This document shows, in pieces, positions 16,230 through 24,513 of a stretch of DNA of 64,000 nt. Under the pieces are notes generated by a model. It had not been told where the DNA came from. It worked only from the letters and a program-made list of their open reading frames with translations, and did no database searches. A program made the position numbers and the translations under genes. The stretch lies in the NCBI GenBank assembly GCA_052168315.1, contig JBQLZO010000043.1, positions 62,001-126,000 on the forward strand, read 5' to 3'. How positions within the stretch are numbered: position 1 is the stretch's first letter; each line of letters begins with the position of its first letter. Source of the DNA: JBQLZO01 sp052168315 (GTDB taxonomy: Bacteria; Planctomycetota; Phycisphaerae; Phycisphaerales; UBA1924).

Positions 16230-17684
16230 ATGCAGACGCGGAACTTCCGTGCCCCATCGATGAGCGAAGCGCTGGCGATGGTGAAGCGCGAACTCGGGTC
16301 CGATGCGGTGATCGTCAGCACTCGGACGATGCGGCGCGGGGGCGTGATCGGGATCGGGGCCCGGAGCGTGACGGAGATCAGCGCCCACGCGAATGTGCCG
16401 GCCGCGCCGGTGGCTCGGAGCGGGCACCCGCGCCTGGGCGATCCCGTGGGAACGGGCGCGTTCCCGGCGCGTGGGGGGCGCGACGCTGGGGCCATGGGTG
16501 CGGTGCGGGGGCCGGCGGGGGGAGCGCCGCAATCGGGCGGTGCGCTGGCGTTCCCGGGGGTCGATCGAGTCGGGTATGAGGCGGGCGCGGGCGTGGGTGT
16601 GGGCGTCGGGGCGGGTGCGGATCCGATGGATGATTCGACAGCGCTGTTCCCGATCCGGCGGGAGTCGCAGGCGTCGCGGCTGGCTGGCGTGGGATCGTTC
16701 GAGTCGCGGGTGCCGGCCCGCATCGAATCGGCGGCGCGCCCTCTGTCGCCCGATGCGGTGCAGCTGTCGGCGGGGAGCGCCTCTGTCGATCCGGCGCTGC
16801 GGGAGGAGCTGACCGCGCTGAAGTCGATGATGGGGCGGATGCTGCGTGGGAACCGGACGCGGCCGCAGCCGCGGATGAGCGATCCGCTGTTCGAGGTGTA
16901 CATGCGGCTGATCGAGTCCGAGGTGGCCGATGAGATCGCCGACGAGGTGATCGGGGAGGTGCGGGATGCGCTGGATGCGGCGGCGCTGGGCGATCCGGGC
17001 GTGGTGCGCGAGGCGGTGATCGAGCGGCTGACGCGGCTTGTGCCGACCTCTGCCAAGGCGAGCGCGATCGAGCGCGATCCGCGCGGGCGGGCGTACACGA
17101 TCGCGTTCATCGGCCCGACGGGGGTGGGCAAGACGACGACGCTGGCGAAGCTGGCGGCGACGCTGAAGCTGCGCGAGGGGAAGAAGGTGGGGCTGATCAC
17201 CTGCGATACCTACCGGATCGCGGCGGTGGACCAGCTGCGGACCTATGCGAGCATCATCGGGCTTCCGATCCGCGTCGCGCTGACGCCGGGCGAGGTGGAG
17301 CAGGCGTGCGAGGCGCTTTCGGACTGCGATGCGATCCTGATCGACACGGCCGGGCGGTCGCCGCGGGACCTGGGTCGGATCGAGGAACTGCAGCGATTCG
17401 TGAACGCGGGTCGGCCGCACGAGGTGCACCTGGTGCTCTCCTCGGCGTCGAGTGTGTCGGTGCTGGACGAGGCCGTGGAGCGGTTCGGTCGGGTGGGCCC
17501 GGACCATGTGATCTTCACGAAGGTCGATGAGGCGGTGAACTTCGGGGTGCTGCTGGGCGTGATCGGAAAGATCAACGCGAAGCTGTCGTTTATCACGACC
17601 GGCCAGGAGGTGCCCGAGCACATCGAGCGGTGCGATCCGCGGCGGATCGCCGAGCTTGTTCTTGGTGGGGAGCGTGTGGCATGA
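16230..17684 (+). CDS. flhF: Flagellar biosynthesis SRP-type GTPase FlhF
   Basis: SRP/SR-family GTPase that sets flagellar site and number. Of 484 residues, the N-terminus MQTRNFRAPSMSEALAMVKRELGSDAVI is the FlhF B-domain signature. Residues ~60-200 are low complexity; the N-G domain follows. P-loop GPTGVGKT at residues 295-302, G2 region ITCDTYRIAAVDQLRTYA, G3 ILIDTAGRSPRD, G4 FTKVDEAV and closing motif ITTGQEVPEHIE are all intact. AGGG precedes the ATG. The stop overlaps the next gene's ATG (ATGA), so the downstream protein is likely made stoichiometrically with FlhF. Confidence 0.97.
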   Translation: MQTRNFRAPSMSEALAMVKRELGSDAVIVSTRTMRRGGVIGIGARSVTEISAHANVPAAPVARSGHPRLGDPVGTGAFPARGGRDAGAMGAVRGPAGGAPQSGGALAFPGVDRVGYEAGAGVGVGVGAGADPMDDSTALFPIRRESQASRLAGVGSFESRVPARIESAARPLSPDAVQLSAGSASVDPALREELTALKSMMGRMLRGNRTRPQPRMSDPLFEVYMRLIESEVADEIADEVIGEVRDALDAAALGDPGVVREAVIERLTRLVPTSAKASAIERDPRGRAYTIAFIGPTGVGKTTTLAKLAATLKLREGKKVGLITCDTYRIAAVDQLRTYASIIGLPIRVALTPGEVEQACEALSDCDAILIDTAGRSPRDLGRIEELQRFVNAGRPHEVHLVLSSASSVSVLDEAVERFGRVGPDHVIFTKVDEAVNFGVLLGVIGKINAKLSFITTGQEVPEHIERCDPRRIAELVLGGERVA

Positions 17685-18331
17685 GCCAGTTGATCGAGCC
17701 AAAGCCGGGACGGAGCGGGATGATCGAGGACAGCGCACCGGGCGCGTTCGGCGGTGCGGGCGGCGGCGACCAGGCATCGGCGCTGCGCCGGCTGTTTCAG
17801 GCGTGCGCTGTCCGCCCTCCGGTCGCGGGGGCGGGCCTGGCGGGGCGGGCGCGGCTGGTTCGGGTGGCCTGGCTGGTGGATCGGCGTGGCGAGCGGGCGC
17901 GGGCGCTGCTGGGCGAGGCGCTTCGCGACGCGGTGGCGCGGGGGGATGAGATCGTGTGGGATTCGCCGGTCGACGGGGCGTGCGATGCGCTGGTTGTCGC
18001 GTTCGATTCGTGCGGGCGTGCGGGCGAGGCGTTCGGGGTGGTGCGGCGCGCCGCGTCAGCGCGGTATCTCGGAGGGTCCGAGTGCGGGGATCGGGCGTGG
18101 GTGGCGCTGGTTCCGGTGGCGCAGGACGGAGGGGAGCGCCGGGCGCTCGAGTCCGCGGCTCGCGGTGTGGGCGCGGCGGCAGCGAGGTTCGCGCGCACGA
18201 ATCCGGTGGTGCTTCCGGCGATGATGATGGGTCGTTGGGGCGCGGTGTCGAGCCGGGTGGAGGGTGTGCGGGGTTTCATCGCGGCATCTCGGGACAGCGC
18301 TTGCGCGATGGCATCTTCTGCTGCATACTGA
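17681..18331 (+). CDS. FlhG-position protein with DQAxxLR motif but no MinD ATPase P-loop
   Basis: 216-residue protein translationally coupled to flhF. Residues 30-36 read DQASALR, an exact match to the DQAxxLR activator motif that lies at the N-terminus of FlhG/YlxH and stimulates the FlhF GTPase. FlhG normally continues into a MinD-like ATPase starting with a KGGxGKT deviant Walker A; nothing like it is present here. The rest has short alpha/beta stretches (ARLVRVAWLVD, CDALVVAFDS, AWVALVPVAQ) suggesting a degenerate Rossmann-like fold. I infer an FlhF GTPase activator that has lost, or never had, the ATPase. Its last codons end in a weak promoter-like stretch. Function is untested; an unrelated protein with a chance motif remains possible. 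Confidence 0.75.
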   Translation: MSQLIEPKPGRSGMIEDSAPGAFGGAGGGDQASALRRLFQACAVRPPVAGAGLAGRARLVRVAWLVDRRGERARALLGEALRDAVARGDEIVWDSPVDGACDALVVAFDSCGRAGEAFGVVRRAASARYLGGSECGDRAWVALVPVAQDGGERRALESAARGVGAAAARFARTNPVVLPAMMMGRWGAVSSRVEGVRGFIAASRDSACAMASSAAY

Positions 18332-18624
18332 GGATGGCGCGCCTGGTTCGGCGGGATTCATCGGGCGATCGGCGCCCGGTGTGATGGGGCGCGGGCTCTG
18401 ATGCGGATGCGCGATTCAAGGGGAGATGCGGATGGCCGGAGGCTCATGGCGAGTCGGTTGTGCAGCGCGCTGCGCTTCGGGGCGCTCGGGGGGTTCGCCG
18501 AGTGGGTGGGGTTGCGGGTGCGGGGTGTGGTTCGGGGGCGGTTCGATGTGGGCAGGGTGTGGATTTCCGGCCGGGATCGGCGTGGCGGCCGCCCGGCCCG
18601 TGGATTGCGTTGTGTGCTGCCGAG

Positions 18625-18933
18625 ATGAACGAACTGTGGTTTCCAGACAGGGCGATCGCCGGGTGCATAGCGCTGCTGGGGTTCGGGGTGGCGGTCGCGA
18701 GCGGCGCTGCGACGGGCGCGAGCGGGGACGATGTGTTGTTCCGGGCGTTGCTGGCGCTGTTCGGGTGCCTCCTGGTGGGGCGTGTGATCGCGTGGGCGAC
18801 GCGTTTGTGCCTTGCCGAGCATCTTGGCGCGCACCTGGAGGCGCATCCGATCCCCGATTCCAGCGGCGTTGGCCCCACCCCGCGAGGAAATCAAGAGTCA
18901 TCGTCGTCCGATCGCGCGGAATCTGCCGGATAG
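18625..18933 (+). CDS. Small membrane protein between flhF unit and fliA
   Basis: 102 residues starting MNELWFPDRAIAGC. Two predicted membrane helices: about 11-32 (GCIALLGFGVAVASGA) and about 42-62 (VLFRALLALFGCLLVGRVIAWA). A cytoplasmic tail follows, ending in a Ser/Glu-rich segment. No known family recognised. It has no strong ribosome-binding site and the frame is open well upstream, so the start is uncertain. The 293 bp before it hold no convincing gene. Context suggests a flagellar accessory role, but that is inference. Confidence 0.6.
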   Translation: MNELWFPDRAIAGCIALLGFGVAVASGAATGASGDDVLFRALLALFGCLLVGRVIAWATRLCLAEHLGAHLEAHPIPDSSGVGPTPRGNQESSSSDRAESAG

Positions 18934-19105
18934 TTGGGCGAGATTCGCGGCGATTGGCGTTGTCCGGAGCCGGGGGTTGCGCCATGGGGCGTGCGTTCGG
19001 TAGGATGTGGGTCGCCGAAGGGGCTCACGGATGAGCATCCCCGGTTCCGCGGTCGATCGTGCTCGGTCGGATCGCGGCGCGGGTCATACTGGCAGGGAGT
19101 TGGCC

Positions 19106-20371
19106 ATGAAGGCTTCGTCTGTTCGCAAGTCGAAGAGCGCCCAGTTCCGCGCGGGCTCGGGAGAAACAACCCCGGGCGGCGAGGGCACGCCCAAGGTGGT
19201 CGGGGCGACGACGAAGCCCACGCAGCGCCGGAGCACGAAGAAGTCGCCCGCGCAGCGCGAAGGCGGTCAGGCGCCGGGCCCGCTGGATCGGCCCGGCGTG
19301 ATCGCGGGGGAGATCACCGGCGCGGTGTCTGATGCGGTCGATTCGGTCGATGGCCTGGATGCCGGGGGCGATGTGGAGGAGTCGAGCATTCCCGCGTTGG
19401 ATGCGGGGCTGGACGCCGAGCTTGAGGGCGAGGCCCTGGACATCGGGGGCATGGAAGAGGAGGAGGCTGAGCCCGGGGTTGGCGAGGCTTCCCGCGTGGG
19501 ACTGGGGTCGGCGCTGGACAGCGCCGGGCTGACCCGGGGTCCGCGGGTGCGGCTCACGCCCTCGCAGTTGATCGCGGAGCACCGGGTGCACTCACCCCTG
19601 GACCGGCACGAGCTGGATGATGTGTGGCGGATGTACCGGGCCGAGCCGACGCTGGAGGTCCGCAACTACCTCTGGCAGCGGTACCTGCCGCTCGTGCGCT
19701 ATAACGCGGAGCGCGTGTACTCGCGGCTTCCGGACGAGGTGGACCTGGACAACCTGATCCAGGCGGGGTCGATCGGCCTGATGGACGCGATCCGCTCGTT
19801 CGACCTGGATCGCGGGGTCAAGTTCGAGACCTTCTGCGCCCAGCGGATCCGTGGGGCGATCCTGGACGAGCTCCGGGGCATGGACTGGGTGCCGCGTCTG
19901 GTGCGGCACCGGACCTCTCGGGTGGAGCAGGTGCGCGAGCGGATGCGCTCGGAGCGCGGCGTGCGCCCGACGGATGAGGAGATCGCGACCGAGCTTGGGT
20001 GCGACCAGGAGGAGGTCAAGAAGGTCCTCAAGGATGGGCGGGCGGTGAACATGTCGAGCCTGTCCAAGCAGCGGTACCAGTCGGATGGGAGCCGGGAGGT
20101 GCGTGAGATCGATGTGATCCACGACAGCCGGCAGTCGGACCCGCTGACCGAGGTGCAGCGGAACGACCTGAAGTCGCTGCTGTGCAAGGGTCTGAGCCGT
20201 GCGGAGCGCCTGATCGTGGTGCTGTACTACTACGAGGGGATGACCATGAAGGAGATCGGGCTGACGCTGGATCTCTCGGAGTCGCGCGTGTCGCAGATGC
20301 ACTCGCTGATCCTGCTGCGGCTGAAGGCCCAGATGCAGCACCGCGAGGGCGAGTTCGAAGACGAGGAATGA
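19106..20371 (+). CDS. fliA: RNA polymerase sigma factor for flagellar operon, FliA (sigma28), with long N-terminal extension
   Basis: Sigma28 directs late flagellar and chemotaxis gene transcription. The sigma core starts near residue 175 of 421: region 2 (LVRYNAERVYSRLPDEVDLDNLIQ...GLMDAIRSFD and FETFCAQRIRGAILDELRGMDWVPR), region 3 (RPTDEEIATELG) and region 4 (LSRAERLIVVLYYYEGMTMKEIGLTLDLSESRVSQMHS). FliA proteins are usually about 240 residues. The extra ~165 residues are Lys/Ser/Thr-rich and then acidic. The chosen ATG has GGCAGGGAG 8 bp upstream; shorter starts (for example ATG at 19451) cannot be excluded. No FlgM anti-sigma gene is nearby. Confidence 0.94.
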   Translation: MKASSVRKSKSAQFRAGSGETTPGGEGTPKVVGATTKPTQRRSTKKSPAQREGGQAPGPLDRPGVIAGEITGAVSDAVDSVDGLDAGGDVEESSIPALDAGLDAELEGEALDIGGMEEEEAEPGVGEASRVGLGSALDSAGLTRGPRVRLTPSQLIAEHRVHSPLDRHELDDVWRMYRAEPTLEVRNYLWQRYLPLVRYNAERVYSRLPDEVDLDNLIQAGSIGLMDAIRSFDLDRGVKFETFCAQRIRGAILDELRGMDWVPRLVRHRTSRVEQVRERMRSERGVRPTDEEIATELGCDQEEVKKVLKDGRAVNMSSLSKQRYQSDGSREVREIDVIHDSRQSDPLTEVQRNDLKSLLCKGLSRAERLIVVLYYYEGMTMKEIGLTLDLSESRVSQMHSLILLRLKAQMQHREGEFEDEE

Positions 20372-20545
20372 GCCCGCTTCCGGCTCGGCCGGCTCGGGGG
20401 CGCGCGGGGATGCGGGTGGATTGATTCGCTGCGAGCGCGCGCCGGCCCGGTGTGGCCCGGCGTTGTCGCGCGGAGTCGGGGCGTTGTGGGATCCTGCGCT
20501 GGTGCTGTGTTCGGAATGAATGAGGGCGCGGTGTGCGCACGAAAT

Positions 20546-20577
20546 CGCGGCGATGCGCTGTGCCGCGCATCGCCGCG
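20546..20577 (-). terminator. Hairpin terminator candidate after the flagellin gene
   Basis: A perfect 13-bp inverted repeat (20546-20558 with 20565-20577) and 6-base loop lies 51 bp past the flagellin stop. On the flagellin strand it is followed by ATTTC, a short T-run. It also lies 175 bp past the fliA stop on the other strand, so it may serve both converging transcripts. Perfect stems of this length are rare elsewhere in the window. Confidence 0.6.
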
Positions 20578-20628
20578 TGAGAGGTGCCAGGTTGCGGCCC
20601 GGTGCGGGCCGATCGGGTTTGCCGGGGA

Positions 20629-22185
20629 TCAGCCGAGCAGCTGGAGCGCCTGCTGTGGCTGGGTGTTGGCCTGGCCGAGTGTGGTCAGGGCCGACTGCGA
20701 GAGGATCTGGGCCCTCGTGAGCTCGGCGGTCTCGGACGCGAAGTCGGCGTCGCGGATCATCGATTCGGCGGCTGAGGTGTTCTCGAGCGTGATGCCGAGG
20801 GACCGGATGGTCGCGCCGACGGTGTTGGCCTGGAAGGCGCCGAGTCGGCCCCGGAGCTTGGAGACTTCCTTGATGGCCGATTCGAGGACGCGCTGTGCGC
20901 CGGTGAGGTCGCCATCGACGAGGTTGAGGTCCTGCCCGCCGGCGAGGTCTGAGAGCAGGAATGACCGCTCGGTGGTGGTGCCGGTGGAGTCGGTGTAGTC
21001 GAAGCGGTCTCGTCCCAGCGTCCGGGTTGAGACATTGCCGATGCCGAGTGAGACCTTTCCGCTGATGTCAACGCGGGAGGCGAGCTGGAAGTCTGCTCCG
21101 CCGCCGGAGACGGTGAAGGCGTCGATGGCCCCGACGGTGATGGCCGAGGGGTTTCCGGCGTCGACTGCGAGCTGGAGCTCGACATCGAGGAAGTCGGTGT
21201 TGATGCGGATCTCGCGCCCGGAGGTGGTGGCGACGATGCCGTTGACGGTGGCGCTGACATCTCGTCCGAAGTCGGTGATGCGGTTGGTGATGGCGGTGAA
21301 GGCGGTGGGGGCGCCGGCGCCGTAGACGGTGGAGTTGGTCGCCGAGACATTGTACACGCCGTTGCCGGCCGAGCCGCCATCGTCGACGACGCGGAGGGAG
21401 ACGAACTCGGAGCCGCCGTAGTCGGTGGTGAGCAGGCGGATGCCGCCGGCGCCGTAGGTGACGGCGGAGACGCCGGTGACATCGGCGAATGTGTTGATCG
21501 CGTCGACGACCTCGGTGAGCGCTGTTCCGGAGGCGAACGAGAATTCGCGTGAGCCCTTGGTGCCGGTGACCTCGAAGACGAACTGGCTGTCGGCGTTGGT
21601 GAGGTCGAGGTTGGCGCCGCCGAAGGACATGACGAAGCCGCCGAGCTGGGCGGACTGCGTGACGAGCACATCGACATCGAGGGTGCCGTTGTAGGTGAGC
21701 TTGGCGCCGTTGACGCGGAAGTTCTCGATCTGGGTGTTGACGCCGGAGGCGATGTAGTCGAGCGAGCCGTTCAGGAGCCGCTTGCCCTGGAATGAGGTGC
21801 TGTTGGCGATGCGGTCGATGGTCTGGAGGATCGAGTCGACCTGGAGCTGGTTGGCGACGCGTTCCTCGTCGGAGAGTCCGGCGGAGTTGGCGGTCTGGGT
21901 GACGAGCGACTGGAGCTCGGTGAGCAGCGAGGAGACCTCGTTGAGCCCGCCCTCTGCGATGTTGACGACCTGGTCGGCGCGTTCGGCGTTCTTGATCGCC
22001 TGGCCGAGGCCGGAGATCTCGGCCCGGAGGTTCTCCGAGGCGATGAGCCCGGCGGGGTCGTCCTTGCCGCGGTTGATGCGCAGGCCCGTGCTCAGGCGGT
22101 TGAGCGCCGTGTTCAGGTCCATGCTGTTCTGGCCCAGGACGCGCTGGGCGATCATCGACGGCACATTGGTGTTGATACGAGTCAT
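20629..22185 (-). CDS. fliC: Flagellin
   Basis: Filament subunit of 518 residues. N-terminal D0/D1: MTRINTNVPSMIAQRVL, then LSTGLRINRGKDDPAGLIAS and a long heptad helix. C-terminal D1/D0: FQANTVGATIRSLGITLENTSAAES..RDADFASETAELTRAQILSQS, ending QQALQLLG. The middle ~220 residues form the variable surface domain. The ATG has GGAGGACA 7-8 bp upstream, a strong ribosome-binding site fitting high expression. Single flagellin gene in the window, facing away from the chemotaxis operon. No FliS, FliD or FliW gene is beside it. Confidence 0.98.
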   Translation of the reverse strand: MTRINTNVPSMIAQRVLGQNSMDLNTALNRLSTGLRINRGKDDPAGLIASENLRAEISGLGQAIKNAERADQVVNIAEGGLNEVSSLLTELQSLVTQTANSAGLSDEERVANQLQVDSILQTIDRIANSTSFQGKRLLNGSLDYIASGVNTQIENFRVNGAKLTYNGTLDVDVLVTQSAQLGGFVMSFGGANLDLTNADSQFVFEVTGTKGSREFSFASGTALTEVVDAINTFADVTGVSAVTYGAGGIRLLTTDYGGSEFVSLRVVDDGGSAGNGVYNVSATNSTVYGAGAPTAFTAITNRITDFGRDVSATVNGIVATTSGREIRINTDFLDVELQLAVDAGNPSAITVGAIDAFTVSGGGADFQLASRVDISGKVSLGIGNVSTRTLGRDRFDYTDSTGTTTERSFLLSDLAGGQDLNLVDGDLTGAQRVLESAIKEVSKLRGRLGAFQANTVGATIRSLGITLENTSAAESMIRDADFASETAELTRAQILSQSALTTLGQANTQPQQALQLLG

Positions 22186-22669
22186 GGCGGTGTCCTCCGT
22201 GATCCAGTGGCGAGGCTCGCGCCGGGTGGCACACCCGGTCCATCTGTGATGCGTGCGAGCGTTGCGAGGACGCCTCCATGCGTCCCGAGAATGTCTCGCC
22301 GGGCCACGAGCCAGGCGCTGCAATCGCGGACCATCGGTTCCCGGTCCGTTGCGTGGTTGCATCGGCCGCGTTTGATGCGGGGTGAACTCGAGTTGAAGAA
22401 TTTCGAGCGATAACTGCCGGAGGACCGTTCCCGGACTGGGGGAGCATCGGGCGCGATGGCTGCGCCGTGTGCGCCAGCGCCCGGCGGGCGGACTCTTGCT
22501 TGTTTGGCGGAAATCGCTGGATCACCGGCGCAGGGGCGGGCGCGGGTGCGCGGAAGGGGTGTGGTGGGAGTTGAGCGCGGTTGGGTGATTCTCCGAATTC
22601 GCGGGCGGGATCTGACGATCTGCTCGGGAGAGCCCTGAGTTGGACGCGGGGCGATGAGGAGTCTAAGAC
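22186..22669. other. Divergent regulatory region between flagellin and the chemotaxis operon
   Basis: 484 bp without a credible gene. It contains a 10-bp perfect palindrome AACTCGAGTT (22385-22394) in an unusually AT-rich patch, a weak sigma28-like element (listed separately), and GAGGAG just before the chemoreceptor ATG. The flagellin leader is about 180 bp or more if transcription starts in the AT-rich patch. No clear sigma28 site could be found for flagellin itself. Confidence 0.6.
22388..22413 (+). promoter_or_regulatory. Weak sigma28-like promoter candidate for the chemotaxis operon
   Basis: TCGAGTTG (22388-22395), 10 bp, then AGCGATAA (22406-22413), compared with the enterobacterial sigma28 consensus TAAAGTTT-N11-GCCGATAA: 5 of 8 and 6 of 8 matches with spacing one base short. 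It is 257 bp before the chemoreceptor start. Placement and the nearby fliA make it plausible, but the match is marginal. Confidence 0.28.
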
Positions 22670-24439
22670 ATGAAAGCGCTCGGTTCGCTCAGGCTTGGTA
22701 CCCGGATCATTCTTACGGCCACGCTGTTGATCACGGCGATTCTCGGCGTGAACTACATCGTGTTCACGAACGACTTCCGCGATCGTGCGGAGGCGACGAT
22801 GGTCGAGAAGGCCGCGGCGTTCACGGCGCTGGCCGATGAGACCAAGAACTACACGGGGCAGCTGTTCCAGCGGAACGCGTTCGATCGTGACGGGCTGCTG
22901 GCGGAGCTGGCCTCGCTGCGGGAGCAGGGCAGGTCGTATCGCGAATCGGCGATGTTCTCCGCGCTGCCGGTCGTGGCGGGGTGGACCGCGGCGGGGAACG
23001 CGGCGGAGCGCGAGAACATCGAGTTCCGGGTCACCGCGTTCAGAGCCAGGAACAAGGACAACGAGCCGGCGCCCGGGAGCTTCCGGGCGGAACTGTTGAA
23101 GGAATTGGAAGCGCAGCACGCGGCGGGCGGTGCGGAGTCGATCTCGCGGATCGACCCGGAGACCAACTCGCTGGTGTACATGCGCTCGATCACGCTGACG
23201 AACGATTGCATGATGTGCCACGGCGATCCGAAGGGTCAGTTCGCGGATGCGCAGGGGCGGGACATCGTCGGCTTCCCGATGGAGAACTGGTCGCCCGGCG
23301 ACATGCACGGGGCGTACGAGGTCGTGATGCCGATGGCGCCGGTGGATCAGCAGGTGGCCGGATTCATTATGAGCGGTCTGGCCTGGACCGGCCCGATGGT
23401 GGTCGGGGGCATCGTGCTGTTCGTGTGGCTGCTGCGGCTGATCTTCTCGCGCCCGATGTCGGCGCTGGTCGATCGGATGCGCGATATCTCGGAGGGCGAG
23501 GGCGACCTGACGGCCCGTGTGGACATCACCGGGAACGACGAGCTCGGGACGCTGTCGAAGTATGTGAACAAGTTCATCGAGGGGATGCAGTCGATGATCC
23601 GCGAGATCGGGACCTCGGCGCGCGAGGTGGCCGCGGCGTCGACGGAGATCGCGGCGTCGTCGGATGAGATGGCCGACGCGATCCGGCGGCAGACGCAGCA
23701 GGTGACGATGATCAGCGCCTCGGTCGAGGAGCTGTCGGGCTCGGCGATCGAGGTGGCGAGCCAGTCGGGCGAGGCGCTGGCGAGGGCGCAGGAGTCCGGG
23801 ACAATCGCGGAGGAGGGCGGGCAGATCGTCGGCCAGACGGTGGAGGGGATGCGCGCGATCGACGAGTCGGTCGAGGCGTCTGCCCGTGCGGTGGACAGCC
23901 TCGGGAAGCGCGGGGAAGCGATCGGCGAGATCGTCGCGGTCATCAATGATATTGCGGATCAGACGAACCTGCTGGCGCTGAACGCTGCGATCGAGGCGGC
24001 GCGGGCGGGCGAGCACGGTCGTGGGTTCGCGGTGGTGGCGGATGAGGTGCGGAAGCTGGCCGATCGGACGACGAAGGCGACCGAGGAGATCAGCGACTCG
24101 ATCAGCGCGATCCAGAGCGAGACGAAGCAGGCCGTGGAGCAGATGCGGAGCGGGACGACGCGTGTCCGGGAGGGTGTGGAGCGCGCCGGGCAGGCCGGGG
24201 ATGCGCTCCGCCAGATCGTGGGGACCGCTCGGAATGTCTCGGAGATGGTCGCGTCGATCGCGACCGCGGCGAACGAGCAGTCGTCGGCGTCGGAGCAGAT
24301 CAGCCAGGCGATCGACGAGATCTCGACGCTGGCCTCAACGAGCGCTGAGGGCGCTTCGCAGGCGGCCGAGGCGGCGGGCACGCTCTCGCGGCGGTCGGAA
24401 GAGCTGCTCTCGCTTGTCTCGCGATTCAAGATCGGTTGA
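22670..24439 (+). CDS. Methyl-accepting chemotaxis protein with periplasmic c-type heme (DUF3365/Tll0287-like) sensor
   Basis: 589-residue chemoreceptor. Membrane helix 1 at about residues 12-32; periplasmic domain 33-235; helix 2 about 240-259; HAMP about 260-312; signalling domain with the hairpin tip IADQTNLLALNAAIEAARAG. The periplasmic part carries a heme-c attachment motif CMMCH (Cys180, Cys183, His184) inside a DUF3365-type domain (SLVYMRSITLTNDCMMCHGDP), which in known relatives senses redox state or small gases. No C-terminal CheR/CheB tether pentapeptide (ends SRFKIG). GATGAGGAG precedes the ATG. First gene of the chemotaxis operon. Confidence 0.95.
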   Translation: MKALGSLRLGTRIILTATLLITAILGVNYIVFTNDFRDRAEATMVEKAAAFTALADETKNYTGQLFQRNAFDRDGLLAELASLREQGRSYRESAMFSALPVVAGWTAAGNAAERENIEFRVTAFRARNKDNEPAPGSFRAELLKELEAQHAAGGAESISRIDPETNSLVYMRSITLTNDCMMCHGDPKGQFADAQGRDIVGFPMENWSPGDMHGAYEVVMPMAPVDQQVAGFIMSGLAWTGPMVVGGIVLFVWLLRLIFSRPMSALVDRMRDISEGEGDLTARVDITGNDELGTLSKYVNKFIEGMQSMIREIGTSAREVAAASTEIAASSDEMADAIRRQTQQVTMISASVEELSGSAIEVASQSGEALARAQESGTIAEEGGQIVGQTVEGMRAIDESVEASARAVDSLGKRGEAIGEIVAVINDIADQTNLLALNAAIEAARAGEHGRGFAVVADEVRKLADRTTKATEEISDSISAIQSETKQAVEQMRSGTTRVREGVERAGQAGDALRQIVGTARNVSEMVASIATAANEQSSASEQISQAIDEISTLASTSAEGASQAAEAAGTLSRRSEELLSLVSRFKIG

Positions 24440-24513
24440 CCACGAACCGAAGTCCGAGAGCGGCGCCCATGATCGGCGTGCCGCCACACCATGGAAGCGA
24501 CAGGAGTTCCGCG

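Noticed and set aside
17681..18331. Annotation as a complete FlhG (MinD-like) ATPase based on position alone
   Set aside because: No deviant Walker A (KGGxGKT), no switch motifs; only the DQAxxLR helix fits, so it is reported as a motif-bearing unknown.
22320..22333. Possible sigma54 promoter (GG...GC) for flagellin on the minus strand
   Set aside because: The two dinucleotides are 9 bp apart instead of the required 10 and the TGGCAC part matches poorly.
22981..23667. Long out-of-frame reading frame inside the chemoreceptor gene
   Set aside because: Composition is that of a shadow frame (Gly/Arg/Asp repeats) and it lies wholly within a well-identified gene.
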